Shown piece by piece: positions 10,332 through 20,176 of a stretch of 64,000 bases of DNA. The notes below the pieces were generated by a model. That model was not told the DNA's origin. It saw only the letters and a program-made list of their open reading frames with translations, and made no database searches. Location of the stretch: NCBI RefSeq assembly GCF_013778505.1, contig NZ_JAAOWU010000004.1:310001-374000 (forward strand), read 5' to 3'. Position numbers and translations under genes: made by a program. Numbering within the stretch: position 1 is the stretch's first letter; the number at the start of each line of letters is the position of its first letter. The DNA comes from Pseudomonas sivasensis. Its GTDB lineage: Bacteria > Pseudomonadota > Gammaproteobacteria > Pseudomonadales > Pseudomonadaceae.

Positions 10332-11398
10332 ACGAAGCGCTGGGCGTAATTTTTTTCTACCCATTCGCGATAAGAACCCGATTGGATATTACTAACCCAA
10401 ACCTGATTATCCAAGTACCAGGCTACGGTTTTGCGGATACCGGTTTCAAACGTTTCCGCCGGTTTCCAACCCAAATCTAGCTCCAGCTTGCGAGCGTCGA
10501 TAGCATAACGACGATCATGCCCAGGGCGGTCCGCCACGTAGGCAATTTGCTCGTTGTACGGTTTGCCATCTGCGCGGGGGTGCAGCTCATCGAGCAAGGC
10601 GCAAACAGTGTGGACGATTTCTAAGTTAGGCTTTTCATTCCAACCACCAACGTTGTAGACCTCGCCAACACTGCCAGCTTCTAGAACACGGCGAATGGCA
10701 CTGCAGTGATCTTTAACGTACAGCCAGTCACGAATCTGCTGACCATCGCCATATACCGGCAAAGCCTCACCCGCTATCGCATTGACGACCATCAACGGAA
10801 TAAGTTTTTCCGGGAAATGATACGGGCCATAATTGTTTGAGCAATTGGTTGTAAGGACCGGCAAGCCATACGTGTGGTGATAGGCACGTACCAAATGATC
10901 ACTTGCGGCCTTGCTGGCTGAGTAAGGGCTATTAGGTTCGTACTGATGATGTTCGGTGAACGCAGGCTCGTCTTTAGCCAGAGAACCATACACTTCGTCA
11001 GTCGAGACGTGCAGAAAACGAAATGCATGTTGCGCATCGGCTGGTAGCCCTTTCCAGTAGGAACGCACAGCCTCAAGCAAACGGAAGGTGCCGACAACGT
11101 TGGTTTCAATAAAGTCTTCCGGGCCATGGATCGAGCGGTCGACGTGCGACTCTGCAGCAAAATTCAATATGGCCCGCGGCTTATGCTCAGCAAGCAAGCG
11201 CTCAACTAAATGTGTGTCGGCGATGTCACCGTGCACGAATACATGGCGTTTATCACCCTCAAGCGTACTGAGATTCTCCAGGTTGCCGGCATACGTCAGC
11301 TTATCCAGATTGATCACGGGCTCGTCTACTTGAGCAAGCCAATCCAATACAAAGTTGGCACCGATAAAGCCAGCACCGCCGGTTACTAAGATAGTCAT
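10328..11398 (-). CDS. rfbB: dTDP-glucose 4,6-dehydratase
   Basis: RfbB (RmlB) converts dTDP-glucose to dTDP-4-keto-6-deoxyglucose with bound NAD+. The 356-residue product has the TGGAGFIGANFV nucleotide-binding motif at residues 6-17, the HVSTDEVYG motif with catalytic Asp and Glu, and YSASKAASDHLV with catalytic Tyr and Lys. It lies second in the operon, four bases after the family 2 glycosyltransferase. Length and motifs match the family throughout. Confidence 0.95.
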   Translation of the reverse strand: MTILVTGGAGFIGANFVLDWLAQVDEPVINLDKLTYAGNLENLSTLEGDKRHVFVHGDIADTHLVERLLAEHKPRAILNFAAESHVDRSIHGPEDFIETNVVGTFRLLEAVRSYWKGLPADAQHAFRFLHVSTDEVYGSLAKDEPAFTEHHQYEPNSPYSASKAASDHLVRAYHHTYGLPVLTTNCSNNYGPYHFPEKLIPLMVVNAIAGEALPVYGDGQQIRDWLYVKDHCSAIRRVLEAGSVGEVYNVGGWNEKPNLEIVHTVCALLDELHPRADGKPYNEQIAYVADRPGHDRRYAIDARKLELDLGWKPAETFETGIRKTVAWYLDNQVWVSNIQSGSYREWVEKNYAQRFV

Positions 11399-11402
11399 TA
11401 AG

Positions 11403-12377
11403 TCAGATCTTTTTCAGTAATGTTGCGAGAGTCAGCCCAAGGTTCCCCATGAAAGTTTGCCGGTACAAACCAGCCAACCGGATCCCCCGGACGCGTCGAA
11501 AAAATGTTTGCCCTCTTGCGGCCTTGAAGCGAGCAAGAGTCGCTAGATGCTCCTCGCAAAGGTGTTGCTGCATGGATTCAAGAGCACAAATATTCTGCTC
11601 ATTCCATTCGTAGAATCTACCTTGGAATACCATGCGCAGACGAATCAATCGCGCAAGCCAGCCCGAATTGCTACCAATCAGGTTTTCACTGTGCTGCCGA
11701 TAGAGCATCTTGGGTTCGGGATCATAGTGAATTGCCCCTCCAACACCTGATATCAACTGATACGCCCACCAATCGTGGGCGGGGATTTTCAGCTCAGATC
11801 CCGCCTTACGCAACAGTTCACGAGCAGCCTGATTGAAAACCATGGTGTTGCCACCGGCGATACTCTGCACAAGCGCATTAGGAAAACCAGGGGGCAGACA
11901 GAAATGAGGGGAAAAACCTAAAGGCTCGCCTGAGTCGCTGATCAACTGAGTACGACCGCAATAGAGAGCCGGAACATGCTTGGGAATGGTCTGCAACCAA
12001 GCAAGCGCTACCTGAAGCTTGTCATCCGTCCAGATGTCATCTTGATCTGACCATGCAAAAAAGTCGGCATCGATATCATTACGACAAGTCAACGAAAGGA
12101 AATTCGCTGCAAACCCCCGGCCGGGGCCATTCAGAACCCTCAGGCGCTCGCCTCCCCACCTAGTGCTGTAACGGTCGAGAAGCGAAAGGGTTCCGTCTTG
12201 AGAGCCGTCGTCAGATACCACTAAGACCCATTTAACATGAGTCTGGCGCGCAAACGAATCGAGCTGCTCGGAAAGGTAGGCTTCGCCATTGTACGTGCAC
12301 ATCAGCACCGCAACTTTTGCTGTGCAGGAATCGTGCGACTTGAGAGCAGATGTACTGCGCAAAGCAAAAATAGACAC
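11403..12377 (-). CDS. Family 2 glycosyltransferase (rhamnosyltransferase-like)
   Basis: This 324-residue GT-A fold enzyme probably adds a sugar, plausibly L-rhamnose, to a lipid-linked chain at the inner membrane. It shows VLMCTYNGEAYLSEQLDS at the N-terminus, SDDGSQDGT at about residues 55-63 and the DQDD metal/nucleotide motif at about 111-114. I chose the GTG start at 12377 because GAAGGG lies just upstream and the N-terminus then fits the family; a longer ATG start at 12470 is possible. It is the first gene of the rml-wzm-wzt operon, which supports a rhamnose donor. The acceptor is unknown. Confidence 0.82.
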   Translation of the reverse strand: MSIFALRSTSALKSHDSCTAKVAVLMCTYNGEAYLSEQLDSFARQTHVKWVLVVSDDGSQDGTLSLLDRYSTRWGGERLRVLNGPGRGFAANFLSLTCRNDIDADFFAWSDQDDIWTDDKLQVALAWLQTIPKHVPALYCGRTQLISDSGEPLGFSPHFCLPPGFPNALVQSIAGGNTMVFNQAARELLRKAGSELKIPAHDWWAYQLISGVGGAIHYDPEPKMLYRQHSENLIGSNSGWLARLIRLRMVFQGRFYEWNEQNICALESMQQHLCEEHLATLARFKAARGQTFFRRVRGIRLAGLYRQTFMGNLGLTLATLLKKI

Positions 12378-13320
12378 AGATATCCCTTCGCGAACTACTA
12401 ATATCCCGTAGGAAACATGGATATGCGCCCTGAGAAAGACAGAATTATTACAGTTATCGCGTGTACGCACAATCTGTAGTCTTCAACCAGTTGTCGGACG
12501 TTACCACCCGGCACGGCGGGCGAGCACTGCTGGGTTTGAGCCTGCCCTCAAGGGGTAGGAAAGCCTAGTGTGACGCCCACAAACCGACCACTGCAGCATT
12601 GATGACAATACCCATAAGTGAATGCTTCATTAATATCGAAGCAATAGGACCGAATTGGTTCGGCGCATAATCATCCAAAGTATGTGAGCCATCCCCATAT
12701 TTTTATGCAGGCACGATAGAAATCAAAAAAGACTCGCTCAATCGAATCAATCACTGGCAGGGGCTCTCAGCCTTTAACTACACAACCCCCGCTCCTAAGA
12801 CCATAAACAGAATACGCAGGCGACTACTCGCCGCCTCACTCTCCGTAACGATATCCGCCAAATCCCAGGCGGGTACGCCAGCCGATCAAATTTGACAAAA
12901 AGACAACGACCAAACCCGGCTCGATCATTGATGCGGCTTTCACGCCTCAATCTATGTGTAGTAATCGACTGCTATGCAGAAAACCACCACCGTCCTATAA
13001 ATCGGAACCTGGACCGAAGAGCCGGGTCAGTCAACGTACGCGGCAGAGCAGCAGTTTTTCTCTGGGTGAGAGGTGAACGCGCAGCTGACGGTGACGGTAG
13101 CACCTATTGCCGCCCCCATCCGTGACAGGTTCCCACCTGCCGTTATCGAAGAGCTCCGATCCCAGCGGACAAGGCAGGAGCCTGCCGCGCACGGTAGCGA
13201 CACTCGCAAACCATTAAGACAATCGCGTACACTATCCTTGCTTCAGATTACAGTCTAGCAAGCGCAACCCCGCCCCCAGAAACTGCAACAGTGCCCGATA
13301 CTTTCTTACGGAGATTCTGC
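12378..13320. other. Intergenic region between divergent glycan operons
   Basis: About 940 bases separate the leftward rml operon from the rightward Gtr-type cassette. I recognise no gene; short frames such as 12892-13125 have no family features. A possible minus-strand promoter (TTGTGC, 16 bases, TAATAA) lies just upstream of the glycosyltransferase gene. I found no clear JUMPStart sequence. The stretch probably holds both divergent promoters. Confidence 0.4.
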
Positions 13321-14715
13321 ATGCCCCCTCATGCCGCTATAGGGAATAATAAAATTTCGGAACAGAACTCAATATCGTCGACAACACTATTGACCGCGAT
13401 TTTTCTTTTTCTGCTGATATTGACATCTGCGCTGACCTTTTCAATTTCACCAACAAATGGCGAAGACTATGCACTTAGCAGACCATTTGAAAATACCAAT
13501 TTATTTGATCGCATCAACTGGGTACTAGACAAATCCACACACCAGATCCAAAATTGGAACGCTCGTTTTGGTGAGCAGCTCTCAATTTTCTGGCTCGCAA
13601 TGCCAAAAGCCTTGTTTTCGATAGCGACGATTTTATTCATATCCACATTTACATTTTTACTAGCACTCATTTCCACACCACAAAAAAAATGGAACTTTGA
13701 AAGTTTAATACTTTCAAGCATGCTCGTATTAGCAACATGTTTTCTGCTATGGCCGCGACTGGAAATATTCTTCTGGCAGACAGCAACAGCTGGCTACTTA
13801 CAGCCAATGGTACTTACCCTATTGCTTATTTTGCCTTTTCACTCCTCACGTATTTACCAGCATTTACTAAGATCTTGGCCGAGCACCCTAGCTGCTATCA
13901 CACTAGCGATTATATGTGGCCTCTCATTTGAAAACGTCCCGCCTTCAATAATCCCCTACATGGCATGTATGACATATAAAAATTATAAAGACAATAAAAA
14001 TTTTAGCTGGAAACTCGGACTCATAACTCTGGCTTATCTCGTGGCCTGGTGCGCATTAATGCTAGCTCCATCCACCAAATTCAGGACAGCCTACTATATC
14101 GAAGCGCTTCATATTCCGCCCCCCTCCTTAAACTATTATTTCTGGCAGGCTATCGCTGTAATCCAAGCATTCTTCAATAGCAGCGCAAAACTTTTGGCCG
14201 CCTTATTAACTGCTGTTGCAATCGCGACCTATTTAAAAATCAAAATATGGGATCAACCTGTCAAGTTTTATTTCTTGCTAATCCCTGCTGTTCTTTGTAT
14301 CGCCTCCGTAGTAAAGGCCCCCTACGTCGAACCTAGAGCATTCTTTCTAACCTGGGTAATATTAATAATATTTATTATCAGATGCTTTTATGAAATTGTC
14401 ACATTTCTGCCTAGGAGATTAGCACTCGTAACTATATCTTGCCTTGGATTGGCTAGCATGGGCATGGCTACCCAAGTATTTTCGGAGTACTCAGAATTTT
14501 CGAGAGAAGTCAACTCGCGCTCCGAATTCATTTTCACAAAACAAGGGACTATTGAATGCCAAGAAGGCCTACCCATTCAACTTATCCCGATACGCAATGA
14601 TATAGGAATACTAAATAACAGAGAGGAATGGGTAGCTAGCAGCTTAACTCAAGTGAGCAAATACTTTAATTGCCAGCTGACCATCACTCCACACGCACCA
14701 AGCGAGCCAAAATAA
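13321..14715 (+). CDS. Polytopic membrane protein, third gene of a Gtr-type cassette
   Basis: This 464-residue protein has about ten hydrophobic segments and a soluble C-terminal tail. It resembles DUF6056/GtrC-like proteins that sit beside gtrA and gtrB. In such cassettes this variable gene is the periplasmic glycosyltransferase that moves a sugar from an undecaprenyl carrier to the acceptor. An early loop carries NGEDYALSRPF; acidic residues in a first periplasmic loop are usual in GT-C enzymes. ACGGAG lies before the ATG at 13321, which fixes the start over an upstream ATG at 13291. The stop overlaps the gtrB start by one base. The region is AT-rich, suggesting acquisition. The sugar and target cannot be read from sequence. 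Confidence 0.68.
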   Translation: MPPHAAIGNNKISEQNSISSTTLLTAIFLFLLILTSALTFSISPTNGEDYALSRPFENTNLFDRINWVLDKSTHQIQNWNARFGEQLSIFWLAMPKALFSIATILFISTFTFLLALISTPQKKWNFESLILSSMLVLATCFLLWPRLEIFFWQTATAGYLQPMVLTLLLILPFHSSRIYQHLLRSWPSTLAAITLAIICGLSFENVPPSIIPYMACMTYKNYKDNKNFSWKLGLITLAYLVAWCALMLAPSTKFRTAYYIEALHIPPPSLNYYFWQAIAVIQAFFNSSAKLLAALLTAVAIATYLKIKIWDQPVKFYFLLIPAVLCIASVVKAPYVEPRAFFLTWVILIIFIIRCFYEIVTFLPRRLALVTISCLGLASMGMATQVFSEYSEFSREVNSRSEFIFTKQGTIECQEGLPIQLIPIRNDIGILNNREEWVASSLTQVSKYFNCQLTITPHAPSEPK

Positions 14716-15677
14716 TGTTCGACGTAGAATCCAGCACTGCAAATAAAAAAACCATTTCGTTAGTTACGCCTTTTTACAACGAAGAGGCCAACGTTGAATC
14801 CACGCTGAAAGCCATTGCTGACAGCATTGACCACAATGGATTTTCATGGGAAGTCATCGCGGTTAACGATGGAAGCACAGACAATACTCTAAAAAAGCTT
14901 ATGGAATCGAATGTTACCGCGTTTAAATTGGTGATCGTCGACCTTTCAAGAAATTTTGGCAAAGAAGCAGCCTTATCTGCCGGCCTCGAACAAGCGACGG
15001 GTGATGCAATCATCCCATTAGACGCTGACCTGCAAGACCCACCACAATTGATTTCGGCATTGGTTGAAAAATGGCAAGAGGGTTATGACGTGGTTCTAGC
15101 TAGGCGGATCGACCGCTCAAGCGACAGCTTTTTGAAACGGGTTACTGCTGGCGCTTTTTATAACGTGATCAATCGACTTTCAGATGTAGATATCCCCCAT
15201 CATGTTGGCGACTTTCGACTAATGGATCGTCGAGTGGTAGACGTATTAAAAACGTTACCCGAGGCAAGGCGCTTCATGAAAGGTCTGTTTGCCTGGGCGG
15301 GCTTTCGCACGATCACCGTTGACTATGTCAGACCGGAAAGAAATATAGGCACCAGTAAATTTTCGGGTTGGAAGTTATGGAATCTTGCATTAGAAGGTAT
15401 CACCTCCTTCTCCATTGTCCCCCTTAAAATTTGGACATACATTGGCTTTCTCGTTGCAGCGTGCTCGTTTATATACGGCAGCTTCATTGTAGGACGCACG
15501 ATAATATTCGGAGTAGACGTTCCCGGCTATGCATCGCTCACCTCCATACTCCTCTTTATGTCTGGCTTGCAAATGATCGGCCTCGGTGTGCTCGGCGAAT
15601 ACGTGGGCAGAATATATCTAGAAGCCAAACGACGCCCCCCGTTTATTGTACGCTCCGTACACAAAAAGGGTCATTAA
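14715..15677 (+). CDS. gtrB: Undecaprenyl-phosphate glycosyltransferase, GtrB-like
   Basis: GtrB-type enzymes transfer a sugar, usually glucose, from a nucleotide donor to undecaprenyl phosphate on the cytoplasmic side. The 320-residue product has the GT2 motifs TPFYNEEANVE, NDGSTDNT (51-58) and DADLQDPP (103-110), then two C-terminal membrane segments at about 230-300. The start overlaps the preceding stop (TAATG) and the gtrA homologue follows at once. Alternative relatives are DPM1-like or ArnC-like transferases, but the neighbouring GtrA favours a Gtr role. Confidence 0.85.
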   Translation: MFDVESSTANKKTISLVTPFYNEEANVESTLKAIADSIDHNGFSWEVIAVNDGSTDNTLKKLMESNVTAFKLVIVDLSRNFGKEAALSAGLEQATGDAIIPLDADLQDPPQLISALVEKWQEGYDVVLARRIDRSSDSFLKRVTAGAFYNVINRLSDVDIPHHVGDFRLMDRRVVDVLKTLPEARRFMKGLFAWAGFRTITVDYVRPERNIGTSKFSGWKLWNLALEGITSFSIVPLKIWTYIGFLVAACSFIYGSFIVGRTIIFGVDVPGYASLTSILLFMSGLQMIGLGVLGEYVGRIYLEAKRRPPFIVRSVHKKGH

Positions 15678-15679
15678 CC

Positions 15680-16060
15680 ATGACTCAAGACCAAGACTTA
15701 GTAAGATTTATAAGGTTCTGCTGTGTTGGCGTCTGCAACACAGTCATTCACATAGGCTTGGTTCTGCTTATAGTTGAATTATTTTTACTCGCGCCTCCCA
15801 TAGCAAATGTCATCGCCTTTCTCTTTGCCAACATGACATCTTACTTTTTTAATGCAAATTGGACATTTCAAAAAAAGAGATCAATTAAATTGTACTTTAA
15901 ATTTTTCCTTGTTAGTCTGATTGGATTGGCGATCTCATGGAGCGCAGTGTGGCTATCAGTTTATTTACAAGCGCATTACCTAATTGGAGTTATAGGTTCT
16001 ATTTTTCTTGTAGTAATTGTCTCATACACACTCAATCGGTATTTTGTATTTAAAGACTAG
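15680..16060 (+). CDS. gtrA: GtrA-family flippase-like membrane protein
   Basis: This 126-residue protein has four hydrophobic segments. The pattern RFIRFCCVGVCNT near the start, FFNANWTFQ in the middle and LNRYFVFKD at the end is diagnostic of the GtrA family (PF04138). GtrA proteins are thought to flip undecaprenyl-phosphate-glucose to the periplasmic face. The ATG at 15680 lies two bases after the gtrB stop. A longer frame that overlaps gtrB is a shadow and was not used. Confidence 0.88.
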   Translation: MTQDQDLVRFIRFCCVGVCNTVIHIGLVLLIVELFLLAPPIANVIAFLFANMTSYFFNANWTFQKKRSIKLYFKFFLVSLIGLAISWSAVWLSVYLQAHYLIGVIGSIFLVVIVSYTLNRYFVFKD

Positions 16061-16092
16061 TTTTTTGAGTACACATAACTGGAGCATTAAAA

Positions 16093-17496
16093 ATGAAGTC
16101 GAAGACCATAGTAATTGTCGGTGCGGGCTTCTGTGGTTCGACGCTGGCGATACGGTTACTGCGGCAGCATTCAATTAATTCACTCAACATCGTTCTTATT
16201 ACCCGTGCTGGGACACTGGGCAGAGGGGTGGCTTACGGCACTCATGCCGGAGCCCATGTCCTGAATGTTCCTGCTGGGAGGATGGGGGCGTTGCCAGAAG
16301 AGGAATTTGGCTTTCACGAGTACGCGGTGCAATACGACCCTACTATGACGCCAGGATCATTTGTAAATCGTACTTTGTATGGCGACTACTTGACGGCACT
16401 GCTGAACGACGCATCAAAAACCCCATCAACTGGTACTGAGCTCAAAGTTTTGATAGGGACGGTCATTCGGGTAACACCAAGCAATTCTGGCAAGGCTGCA
16501 AGACTCATCTTGGAAAGCGGTGAATATGTTGACGCCGATACAGTCGTCTTGAGCACTGGCCATTGCGCGCGTCAAAAGCCTGCAATTGCATCGGAATATC
16601 GAAGCTTCTACGAGAGCTCTCGCTATGTCCACGATCCGTGGCAAACCGGCGCATTAGGCAATATTGGAGAAAGTGACCCCGTGCTGCTCATCGGCAGCGG
16701 CCTTACCATGCTGGACGTCGTACTTGACCTACGTGATCGCGGGCACAGGGGCATGGTTTATTCAGTTTCTCGTCGAGGCCTTTCCCCTCAACCTCATCGT
16801 GTATTGAGCTCACATCCTCTCTATGATGGGCAGCTTTCGCAGCAAATGCTCAAGAACTGTACGACTCGCCACTATTTACGCGCAGTCCGTGACGCGGCAA
16901 AGCAGCAGACCCGTAATGGGGGGGATTGGAGGGACGTGATTGGTGGACTGAGATCTACAACATCACAACTGTGGCATGCACTTCCCACCATTGAGCGGCA
17001 ACGCTTCTTGCGCCATGTACGCCCGTACTGGGACACGCACCGTCACCGCTGCGCGCCACAACCAGGGGCACGCATGCAGGCAGAGATTGACACCGGAAAA
17101 CTCAAACTCTTCGCAGGACGGATAACACGCTACGATTCAAGCTCGGATTATGTCAGCGTTCATCTGCGGCGCCGTGGCGCACAGAGTGAGGAACGCATTG
17201 AAGTAGCTGCCGTGATCAATTGCACGACCCCAGCATTCGACCTGCGACAACTGGACGACCCGCTTCTCGCGTCGCTGCGTACTAGTGGCTTACTGATACC
17301 CGATGCACTCGGAACAAGCATGGAAATAGCTCCTTCAGGGGCGCTGATGGATAGTAATCTAGAAGAATCGCGCTGGCTGTATTACGTCGGCCCTTTCCTC
17401 CAGGCACGCGACTGGGAGGCCACTGCAGTGCCAGAACTGCGAGAGTACGTGAAGCTTATGGCGGACACTCTCGAAACCTCACTCTCGGAGCCATAA
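16093..17496 (+). CDS. FAD/NAD(P)-binding protein (NAD_binding_9 type)
   Basis: This 467-residue protein starts with the dinucleotide-binding motif IVGAGFCGSTLAIRLL and contains GRGVAYGTHAGAHVLNVPAG, the pattern of the NAD_binding_9 / hydroxyacylglutathione-like FAD-binding family, and a second nucleotide-binding segment LLIGSGLTMLDVVLDL near residue 200. It is presumably a cytoplasmic flavoprotein; substrate and partner are unknown. It is 32 bases after gtrA on the same strand and could share the transcript, but its codon use is less AT-rich, so functional linkage to glycan modification is doubtful. Confidence 0.7.
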   Translation: MKSKTIVIVGAGFCGSTLAIRLLRQHSINSLNIVLITRAGTLGRGVAYGTHAGAHVLNVPAGRMGALPEEEFGFHEYAVQYDPTMTPGSFVNRTLYGDYLTALLNDASKTPSTGTELKVLIGTVIRVTPSNSGKAARLILESGEYVDADTVVLSTGHCARQKPAIASEYRSFYESSRYVHDPWQTGALGNIGESDPVLLIGSGLTMLDVVLDLRDRGHRGMVYSVSRRGLSPQPHRVLSSHPLYDGQLSQQMLKNCTTRHYLRAVRDAAKQQTRNGGDWRDVIGGLRSTTSQLWHALPTIERQRFLRHVRPYWDTHRHRCAPQPGARMQAEIDTGKLKLFAGRITRYDSSSDYVSVHLRRRGAQSEERIEVAAVINCTTPAFDLRQLDDPLLASLRTSGLLIPDALGTSMEIAPSGALMDSNLEESRWLYYVGPFLQARDWEATAVPELREYVKLMADTLETSLSEP

Positions 17497-17805
17497 CTCC
17501 CTACGAGTTGCCTAACCCTCCTAAGCCCAGAACGACGAAGGAGGGAGGCTTAGCATCTAGCCTTTACGAATACAACCCCAACCCAACAATAATCAGCTAC
17601 ACCCTCTGCGGACTCAATACTGCAGGCCAATTGCATGCGGTCCAAAACCTCACCTACCCCAAGATGGGTCAACCGTCTACTGTGGCATCGTCGGTGAGCA
17701 GTTCGTGAGCGATTACCAAAAATCCATCATCGCAGTCACCGCCGGCACCAAGTAAAACATACTGGTGACATTCACCAAAATGCCCCACGAATAAGGCGGT
17801 ACATC
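17497..17805. other. Short intergenic stretch before the IS66 element
   Basis: About 310 bases with no recognisable gene or RNA. The sequence ends at GTAAGCG (17806), the likely left end of the IS66 element. Confidence 0.4.
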
Positions 17806-17835
17806 GTAAGCGTACGGGCAAACCGTCTTGCACGA

Positions 17836-19406
17836 CTAAGCCGGACGCCACCTATGCGGCAGCAACTCTGCAATCTCACTTGCCTGCTGCGTAGGCAGGC
17901 GCGTCAGCACATCCTTCAGGTAGGCATATGGATCGTGCCCATTGTTCCGGGCCGACTGGATCAAACTCATGATCGCAGCGGCGCGTTTGCCGCTGCGTAG
18001 CGACCCAGCAAAGAGCCAGTTCTTGCGCCCCAGCGCCTAAGGCCGTATCTGGCTCTCACACAAATTATTATCAATAGGTACGGCCCCGTCATCGAGGTAG
18101 CGCGACAGCACCGTCCAGCGTTTCAAGCTGTAATCCAAGGCTTTGCCAATGGCCGAACCGTTGTGCACGATATCGCGCTGGGCAACCATCCAGCCATGCA
18201 ACGCATCCATCACCGCGGTACCGCCTTTTCTTGCCGTATTCGGCGGCGTATGTCCGGTTCCAGATCCTTGATTTCCCCCACGATCTCGTACAGCGTCTGC
18301 ATGTAACGCAAGGCTTGCTCAGCCAGCGCGATCTTGTGAGTCGCATGCAGTTCGAAGAACTTGCGCCACGCATGGGCCATGCAGCCGATTTCAGTCACGC
18401 CGAGTTCGAAGCTGGCCTTGTAACCGCCTAAATCATCGCAGACCAGCTTGCCCTTCCAGTCTTGCAGGAAGTTACTCGCATGCTCGCCGGCCCGGCTGAG
18501 GCTGAAGTCGTAAACTACAGCCGAGGTTTCGCAAAACGGGCTGGTGGCGTAAGCCTAAACGTAGGAACGATGGGTTTTCTTGGTGCCCGGCATAAGCATT
18601 TGCACCGGCGTTTCATCAACGTGAACGACCGGCTGTTCAAGCACCACTTCACGCAGCGCATCGACCAGTGGCTGCAAATGCACGCTACAGGCGCCAATCC
18701 ATTGGGCGAGGGTCGAACGCGGGATAACTAGGCCGGCGCGGCCAAACATGGCTTCCTGGCGATACAACGGCAGATGGTCAGCAAACTTCGCAATCGTGAC
18801 GTGGGCCAACAAGCCCGCAGTCGGGATACCCTTGTCGATCACCTGCGCTGGCATCGGGGCCTGGATCAGTGTTTCGCAACTGTCGCAGACCCACTTGCCA
18901 CGGATATGGCGATCCACGGTGAACACGCCAAGTGTGTAATCGAGCTTCTCGCTGACATATTCACCGATGCGTTTGAGCGCGCAGCCACAGGCACACTCCG
19001 TATTGTCCGGCTCGTGATGGATCAGCGTGCGGGGAAACTCAGGCGGCAAGGCGCGACGTTTGGGTTTCTGCTTTTCCTGGGGGGGTGCCGGAGTAACTTG
19101 CAGCGACTCCAGTTCCGCTTCAATGGCAGCGATATCGGTATCGATCAGATCGTCAAGCAAACTGGCCTGTTCCGGATTCATTTGCTCGCTGCGTTTGGCG
19201 AACTTGAAACGCTTGAGCTGGGCGATCTCGTGGCTGAGTTTTTCGATCAACGTTTTGTCGTAATGGATCTTCTTGTCCATGACCTAGACGGTCTTGCCCA
19301 TCGTTTCAACTTGCTCGTCGAGCGCCGAGACGCGTTGCAGCAACTGCGCCGCGAGTGCACGCAGTTGTTCGGGGTTCAGTTGATCGAGGTCGGAGATCGA
19401 AGTCAT
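17836..19406 (-). pseudogene. tnpC: IS66 transposase TnpC, inactivated
   Basis: The frame would encode a DDE transposase of about 520 residues. It starts MTSISDLDQLN at 19406 and is stopped by TAG at 19284-19286 (where Gln is likely), by TAG at 18555-18557 (RSYV-stop-AYAT, where Trp is expected) and by TAG at 18037-18039 (IRP-stop-ALGRKNW, again Trp). A frameshift lies near 18215 after RIRQEKAV. Between the lesions IS66 motifs survive: CACGCALKRIGE, VHVDETPVQML, GCMAHAWRKFFE, and the C-terminus AYLKDVLTRLPTQ ending at 17836. All three stops are explained by C-to-T or G-to-A changes. Confidence 0.88.
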
Positions 19407-19486
19407 GCCGCGATCTTGCCAGATCAGCGTAAACAGGACGACAGGCTGATCGGACAATTGCGCTGCCGGATGGGGCATGATTCGGC

Positions 19487-19822
19487 TTAGAGGACGGAAA
19501 TGGCGTTTCCGGGGACAACCCTCTGCCATGGCAAGCGCAGTATCAAGGCGTGTAGCTGTTCGGCGCTCAGCTCCATTTGTGAACCGTGGCGCGTGCCAGG
19601 CCAAGCGAATTTGCCTTGGTGGAGCCGACGCGCCGCCAACCTGATACCCAGCCCGTCGTCCACCAGGACTTTCATGCGGGTGGCGCGGCGGTTGGCGAAC
19701 AGATAAGCGCAGTGCGGCTGCGCCGCACCGAACACTGAAATCACGCGGGCCATGGCGGTGTCGGTGCCGGCGCGCATGTCCATCGGCTCGGTGGCGAGCC
19801 AGATGGTATAGATGCGGATCAT
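19487..19822 (-). CDS. tnpB: IS66 accessory protein TnpB
   Basis: This 111-residue protein belongs to the IS66 Orf2 (TnpB) family, required with TnpA and TnpC for transposition in studied members. Recognisable parts are WLATEPMDMRAG near the start, HCAYLFANRRATRMKVLV and FAWPGTRHG. The ATG at 19822 overlaps the end of tnpA (ATGA). The frame is intact, but the downstream transposase is broken. Confidence 0.85.
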   Translation of the reverse strand: MIRIYTIWLATEPMDMRAGTDTAMARVISVFGAAQPHCAYLFANRRATRMKVLVDDGLGIRLAARRLHQGKFAWPGTRHGSQMELSAEQLHALILRLPWQRVVPGNAISVL

Positions 19823-20151
19823 CGCAGCAGATCTCGCAGAAAGGTGGCACAGGCAGCGGCGTTTTCGGTTGGCCAGTTCACTTTGACGTTGCCGCGGGGG
19901 TGCGGGATTTCGAGACATATAGTCGGCGACGCGGCTTGCGAATTTACGCCGGCTAGCTGCAAGGGCAGCGGAATGAAGGCAGGCTGCAGAGTCATGGTTT
20001 TCTGCGTTTGGACTCGAATCCATTTATGGACGGGGTTTGCGTTAAGGCTGTGGCTCAGCGCAACGCTGGCAATCGAGGCCCCTGGCTGGGCGCACTCTTG
20101 AATGACCTGAGCCTTGAAGGATTTTGAATAGGAACGTCGTTGTGACTGCAT
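19819..20151 (-). CDS. tnpA: IS66 accessory protein TnpA
   Basis: This 110-residue protein begins MQSQRRSYSKSFKAQVIQEC and contains the helix-turn-helix expected of IS66 Orf1 proteins (ASIASVALSHSLNANPVHKW). I chose the ATG at 20151, the usual start position just inside the element end; an upstream GTG at 20187 would extend into the flanking palindrome. The frame is intact and overlaps tnpB. Confidence 0.82.
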   Translation of the reverse strand: MQSQRRSYSKSFKAQVIQECAQPGASIASVALSHSLNANPVHKWIRVQTQKTMTLQPAFIPLPLQLAGVNSQAASPTICLEIPHPRGNVKVNWPTENAAACATFLRDLLR

Positions 20152-20176
20152 GAAAGACCCGCTTAAAAGGCTAGAA

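Larger units (their letters stand above)
17806..20166 (-). mobile_element. Degraded IS66-family insertion sequence
   Basis: The element has the usual IS66 order on the minus strand: tnpA (from 20151), tnpB (19487-19822) and tnpC (from 19406). The left end begins GTAAGCG at 17806, a typical IS66 terminus. The right end is less clear; TAAGCGGG just upstream of tnpA (near 20158-20165) is the best match. TnpC carries three amber codons and a frameshift, so the element cannot move by itself. Exact borders and a target duplication could not be established. Confidence 0.8.

Noticed and set aside
12892..13125. 77-codon open frame in the intergenic region
   Set aside because: TTG-like start without ribosome binding site, basic low-information product, overlapping frames on the other strand.
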